This document shows, one piece after another, positions 60,904 to 64,000 of a stretch of DNA of 64,000 nt. Made by a program: the position numbers and the translations under genes. The first letter of the stretch is position 1; every line of letters begins with the position of its first letter. The DNA is taken from positions 124,001 through 188,000 of the forward strand of contig NZ_JAAIVJ010000001.1 of NCBI RefSeq assembly GCF_011008935.1. Reading direction: 5' to 3'. This DNA is from Tabrizicola oligotrophica. Lineage in GTDB: Bacteria; Pseudomonadota; Alphaproteobacteria; Rhodobacterales; Rhodobacteraceae. Under the pieces are notes generated by a model. That model did no database searches and was not told the origin of the DNA. It saw only the letters and a program-made list of their open reading frames with translations.

Positions 60904-62274
60904 ATGACTCAGGGTTGGAAAAAGTCGGACTGGCGCGCCCGCCCGCGCGTGCAGATGCCGGATTATCCCGATACCGCCGCGCTGAACGCCGTCGAGGCGC
61001 AGCTCGCCAAGTATCCGCCGCTGGTCTTTGCCGGCGAGGCGCGGCGGCTGAAGAAGCAACTGGCGCAGGCGGCGACGGGCAAGGCCTTCCTGTTGCAGGG
61101 CGGCGACTGCGCCGAGAGCTTTGCCGAGTTTTCCGCCGACAACATCCGCGACACTTTCCGCGTCATGCTGCAGATGGCCGTGGTGCTGACCTTCGGCGCC
61201 AAGGTGCCGGTCATCAAGGTCGGCCGGATGGCGGGCCAGTTCGCCAAGCCGCGTTCGGCGCCGACCGAGGTGATCGGCGGGGTGGAATATCCCAGCTACC
61301 GCGGCGACATCATCAACGGCTTCGAGGCCACGCAAGAGGCCCGCATTCCCGATCCGAAGCGGATGTTGCAGGCCTATACCCAGGCTGCCGCCAGCCTGAA
61401 CCTGCTGCGCGCCTTCTCGACCGGCGGTTTTGCCGACATCCACCGGGTGCATTCCTGGACCCTTGGCTTTGCCGAGCATGACAAGGCCGAACGCTACCGC
61501 GAGCTGTCGAACCGCATCTCCGATGCGCTCGACTTCATGAACGCCGCCGGGGTGACTTCGGACAATGCCGAAGTGCTGAGCCGGGTGGACTTCTACACCA
61601 GCCACGAGGCGCTGCTTCTGGAATATGAAGAGGCGCTGTGCCGGGTCGACAGCCTGACCGGGCAGAACGTGGCGGGTTCGGGTCACATGATCTGGATCGG
61701 GGATCGCACCCGCCAGCCCGATGGCGCGCATGTCGAATTCTGCCGGGGTGTCTTGAACCCCATTGGCCTGAAATGCGGCCCGACCACGACGGCGGAAGAC
61801 CTCAAGGTGCTGATGGCCAAGCTGAACCCGGAAAACGAGGCCGGCCGGCTGACCCTGATCGCGCGCTTCGGCGCCGGCAAGGTCGGCGACCACCTGCCGC
61901 GCCTCATCAAGGCGGTGCAGGAGGAGGGCGCATCGGTGCTGTGGTCCTGCGACCCGATGCACGGCAACACCATCAAGGCGGCCTCGGGCTACAAGACCCG
62001 GCCCTTCGATTCGGTGCTGCGCGAAGTGCGCGAGTTCTTCGCGATCCACAAGGCCGAGGGCACTATCCCCGGCGGCGTGCATTTCGAGATGACCGGCAAG
62101 GATGTGACCGAATGCACCGGCGGCCTGCGTGCGGTGTCGGATGAAAATCTGGCGGACCGCTACCACACCGCCTGCGATCCGCGGCTCAATGCCAGCCAGG
62201 CGCTGGAGCTGGCGTTCCTTGTGTCGGAAGAACTGTCGGCCCAGCGCGCCGATGCCCGCCGCGCCGCGCTGTAA
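60904..62274 (+). CDS. aroG: 3-deoxy-7-phosphoheptulonate synthase, class II
   Basis: A 456-residue class II (plant-like) DAHP synthase, first enzyme of the shikimate pathway. It has [20 protein letters not shown], the [20 protein letters not shown] phosphoenolpyruvate-binding stretch, [12 protein letters not shown] and [18 protein letters not shown]. Length and motif spacing are normal for the family. It diverges from the regulator gene with a 154-bp shared region and has its own terminator. The ATG at 60904 ([11 protein letters not shown]) is the family start. Confidence 0.96.
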   Translation: MTQGWKKSDWRARPRVQMPDYPDTAALNAVEAQLAKYPPLVFAGEARRLKKQLAQAATGKAFLLQGGDCAESFAEFSADNIRDTFRVMLQMAVVLTFGAKVPVIKVGRMAGQFAKPRSAPTEVIGGVEYPSYRGDIINGFEATQEARIPDPKRMLQAYTQAAASLNLLRAFSTGGFADIHRVHSWTLGFAEHDKAERYRELSNRISDALDFMNAAGVTSDNAEVLSRVDFYTSHEALLLEYEEALCRVDSLTGQNVAGSGHMIWIGDRTRQPDGAHVEFCRGVLNPIGLKCGPTTTAEDLKVLMAKLNPENEAGRLTLIARFGAGKVGDHLPRLIKAVQEEGASVLWSCDPMHGNTIKAASGYKTRPFDSVLREVREFFAIHKAEGTIPGGVHFEMTGKDVTECTGGLRAVSDENLADRYHTACDPRLNASQALELAFLVSEELSAQRADARRAAL

Positions 62275-62293
62275 GGCAGATTGCAGACTGCAG

Positions 62294-62322
62294 AAGGGCG
62301 GCTCACGTGGGGCCGCCCTTTT
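62294..62322 (+). terminator. Intrinsic terminator of aroG
   Basis: AAGGGCGGC (62294-62302), nine-base loop, GCCGCCCTT (62312-62320), then two more T and C. It lies between the convergent stops of aroG and the PAS gene. Confidence 0.85.
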
Positions 62323-62325
62323 CGT

Positions 62326-62964
62326 TTAGCGCGACACCACCAGCCGCAGGTGCGGCCTGCCGCCCGGCGGCGTGAAGGGGCGCGGCGGCTCGGCAAAGGC
62401 CGGCTCGGCAAGGGCCGGGGCCGACTGCATCGGCAAAGGCTCGCGCAGCAGGCGGCTGATGGTGAAGCGGCGCGGGGCGCGGCCGATCTCGCCGCGGACG
62501 CACAGGCAGCCCAGCGCCAGATCCGGTTCGCCCTGCGATCCGATCAGCGGCAGCAGCTGCATCCGCGCCATGAGCGCCGGCCGCCCGATGCCGCGTTCGG
62601 CCACCAGCCACAGATCCAGCACCTGCTCGCCGCGAAACAGCCCGCCCATGGCCTCGTTCAGCCGGGTGCGGGCCACCGGCTCCAGCAGCGCGGTGAGCGG
62701 CATGCCCCGCACCTCCATGCCCAGAAGGTCGGAGATCGCCATGCCGGCAAGGCGCAGCCGCGCGTGGCCGGGGGCGACCTGTTCGACCAGAAACACCTGT
62801 TCCAGCGCCGAGGCCATGCCGCGCGGGTTGATGTCGGCGCGGCGCGGCAACCGGCCATCCCTGCGCATCGCTTCCCAATAGGCGCGCACCTCTTGCAGCT
62901 GGCGGAAATCGCCATCCCTGCCGCGCAGGCCGCCCCCGGTCTTGCCGTCGATGTACCAGACCAT
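62326..62964 (-). CDS. PAS_5-type PAS domain protein
   Basis: A 212-residue cytoplasmic protein. Residues about 10-150 match the PAS_5 family common in alphaproteobacteria: LQEVRAYWEAMRRDGRLPRR, ALEQVFLVEQVAPGHARLRL and LLGMEVRGMPLTALLEP. No kinase, GGDEF or DNA-binding domain follows; the C-terminal 50 residues are Pro-rich and basic. It may sense a ligand and act by contact with another protein; the partner is unknown. The ATG at 62964 lies after GGGGCGAGG; the upstream TTG is unlikely. Confidence 0.82.
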   Translation of the reverse strand: MVWYIDGKTGGGLRGRDGDFRQLQEVRAYWEAMRRDGRLPRRADINPRGMASALEQVFLVEQVAPGHARLRLAGMAISDLLGMEVRGMPLTALLEPVARTRLNEAMGGLFRGEQVLDLWLVAERGIGRPALMARMQLLPLIGSQGEPDLALGCLCVRGEIGRAPRRFTISRLLREPLPMQSAPALAEPAFAEPPRPFTPPGGRPHLRLVVSR

Positions 62965-63140
62965 CTGCGACCTCGCCCCTTGCTGACCTGACAATGACCC
63001 AAGCCGCCCCGGACTGCCCGTCCGGGGGGATGCCGCGTCATCGTCGTTACCATTTTCTTAACATAGCCGATCTGAAACGCCTTTTGCGGATAATCTCGAC
63101 AAATGGTAAACATCGCCGGGATATGCAGAGGGGGCCTCGG

Positions 63141-64000
63141 ATGACCGTTTCCATGACCGGATTTGCCGCGCGGCGCGGGCAGGGGGCGGGGCACAGCTGG
63201 GGCTGGGACATCCGCAGCGTCAACGGCAAGGGGCTGGACCTGCGGCTCAGGGTGCCGGACTGGATCGACGGGCTGGAACTTGCCTTGCGCGGCGAACTGG
63301 CCAAGGCGCTCAGCCGCGGCAATGTCAGCCTGTCGCTGCGCGTGGCGCGCGACGGCATGGGCGACGGGGCCGAAGGGCTGCGGGTCAACGCCCCGGCCCT
63401 CGCCGCCGTGCTGACAGCGATGAGCGAGGTGGAGCAGGCGGCCATGGCGGCGGGCGTCACGCTGGCGCAGGGCACGGCGGCGGATGTGCTGGCGGTGCGC
63501 GGCGTTCTGGACACCACCGCTGTCGAGATCGACACCGCGCCCCTGCGCGCCGCGATCCTTGCCGATCTGGCCCGGCTTCTGGCCGATTTCGCCACCATGC
63601 GCGCCGCCGAGGGGGCAGCGCTTCAGGGGGTGATCGCGGGGCAGCTCGAGGCGCTTGCCCGCCTGACCGCCGATGCAGCGCGCGAGGCCGCCGCCCGCCG
63701 CGAGGCCACCGCCGCCGGCCTGCGCGAGGCGCTGGCCAAGGTGCTGGCCAATGCCGAGGGCGTGGATGAAACCCGGCTGGCGCAGGAACTGGCGCTGATC
63801 GCGGTGAAGAACGATGTCACCGAAGAGCTGGACCGTCTGGCCGCCCATATCGGCGCGGCCCGCGCGCTCTTGGCCGAACCCGGCCCCGTGGGGCGCAAGT
63901 TCGACTTCCTGATGCAGGAATTCATGCGCGAGGCCAACACCTTGTGCTCCAAGGCGCAGTCGCTGGCCCTGACGCGGATCGGGCTTGACCTGAAAACGGT
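63141..64000 (+). CDS. yicC: YicC family endoribonuclease, truncated by the window edge
   Basis: The first 286 codons of a YicC/YloC protein, starting MTVSMTGFAARRGQGAGHSW. The N-terminal YicC domain has the conserved SVNGKGLDLRLRVPD. The C-terminal DUF1732 has VKNDVTEELDRLAAHI and GRKFDFLMQEFMREANTLCS, where most homologues read DFLMQELNREANTLGSK. Only about ten terminal residues (IDQMREQVQNVE-like) should be missing. E. coli YicC is an endoribonuclease that acts on small RNA such as RyhB. The gene gmk often follows it. Confidence 0.92.
   Translation, partial: MTVSMTGFAARRGQGAGHSWGWDIRSVNGKGLDLRLRVPDWIDGLELALRGELAKALSRGNVSLSLRVARDGMGDGAEGLRVNAPALAAVLTAMSEVEQAAMAAGVTLAQGTAADVLAVRGVLDTTAVEIDTAPLRAAILADLARLLADFATMRAAEGAALQGVIAGQLEALARLTADAAREAAARREATAAGLREALAKVLANAEGVDETRLAQELALIAVKNDVTEELDRLAAHIGAARALLAEPGPVGRKFDFLMQEFMREANTLCSKAQSLALTRIGLDLKT

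Overview
The window is typical chromosomal DNA of a GC-rich alphaproteobacterium of the Rhodobacteraceae (Rhodobacter/Paracoccus/Tabrizicola-like). The evidence is third-codon GC bias, proteins that read like Rhodobacter orthologues (RSP_2648-type PIN protein, single-cysteine DksA, DUF6778- and DUF2927-type lipoproteins, PACE transporter, DddP, RTX proteins ending in Hint domains) and dispersed intergenic repeats of the kind seen in that family. I see no prophage, transposase, CRISPR array, rRNA or plasmid functions. The genus cannot be fixed from sequence alone. Layout, left to right. 0-8 kb: an orphan LacI-type operator palindrome, a lipoprotein, an RlmI-like methyltransferase and a PIN protein, then a six-gene minus-strand operon (DUF2927 lipoprotein, a 59-residue membrane protein, CoxE-type VWA protein, a 113-residue membrane protein, DedA protein, M48 protease) with a long hairpin-rich leader. 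8-16 kb: MoxR ATPase, dksA, a flavin monooxygenase, a stand-alone Hint protein, tRNA-Leu(UAG), trigger factor, a chain of hairpins, an unknown gene and a DMT transporter. 16-24 kb: rpsF-rpsR-rplI, a PACE transporter, eptA-dgkA, yceI facing a cytochrome b561-YceI fusion, and fabD-fabG-acpP without fabF. 24-36 kb: two overlapping ureohydrolase genes, a lone fliG, a small Cys-rich secreted protein, purB, a DUF1989 gene next to the DMSP lyase gene dddP, a divergent DUF3445 gene, two unknown genes with paralogous membrane C-termini, and glnB-glnA. 36-45 kb: a bifunctional NAD(P)HX repair gene with a compositional mosaic and an in-frame repeat insertion, xthA, an ankyrin protein, an A-type Fe-S carrier, and dgt. 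The 3' end of dgt is repeated four times in a 242-260 bp tandem array. Then come an ankyrin gene, dsbB, a YqaA-type gene, a YpfJ-type protease and tRNA-Leu(CAA). 45-51 kb: two large RTX-repeat proteins with C-terminal Hint domains. 51-60.7 kb: a MocA-like nucleotidyltransferase, a dimethylglycine-dehydrogenase-type oxidase, livKGFHM and a GlxA-type regulator. 60.9 kb to the end: class II DAHP synthase, a PAS_5 protein and a truncated yicC. How the genes work together: most are housekeeping (translation, fatty-acid, purine, glutamine and aromatic synthesis; dNTP and NAD(P)HX clean-up). The accessory theme is use of nitrogen- or sulfur-containing osmolytes: DMSP cleavage, guanidino-group hydrolysis, oxidative N-demethylation and ABC uptake. 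A second theme is cell-surface export and remodelling: RTX-Hint proteins, the MoxR/VWA operon, and lipid A modification with diacylglycerol recycling. At least three families of short palindromic repeats lie between, and sometimes inside, the genes.
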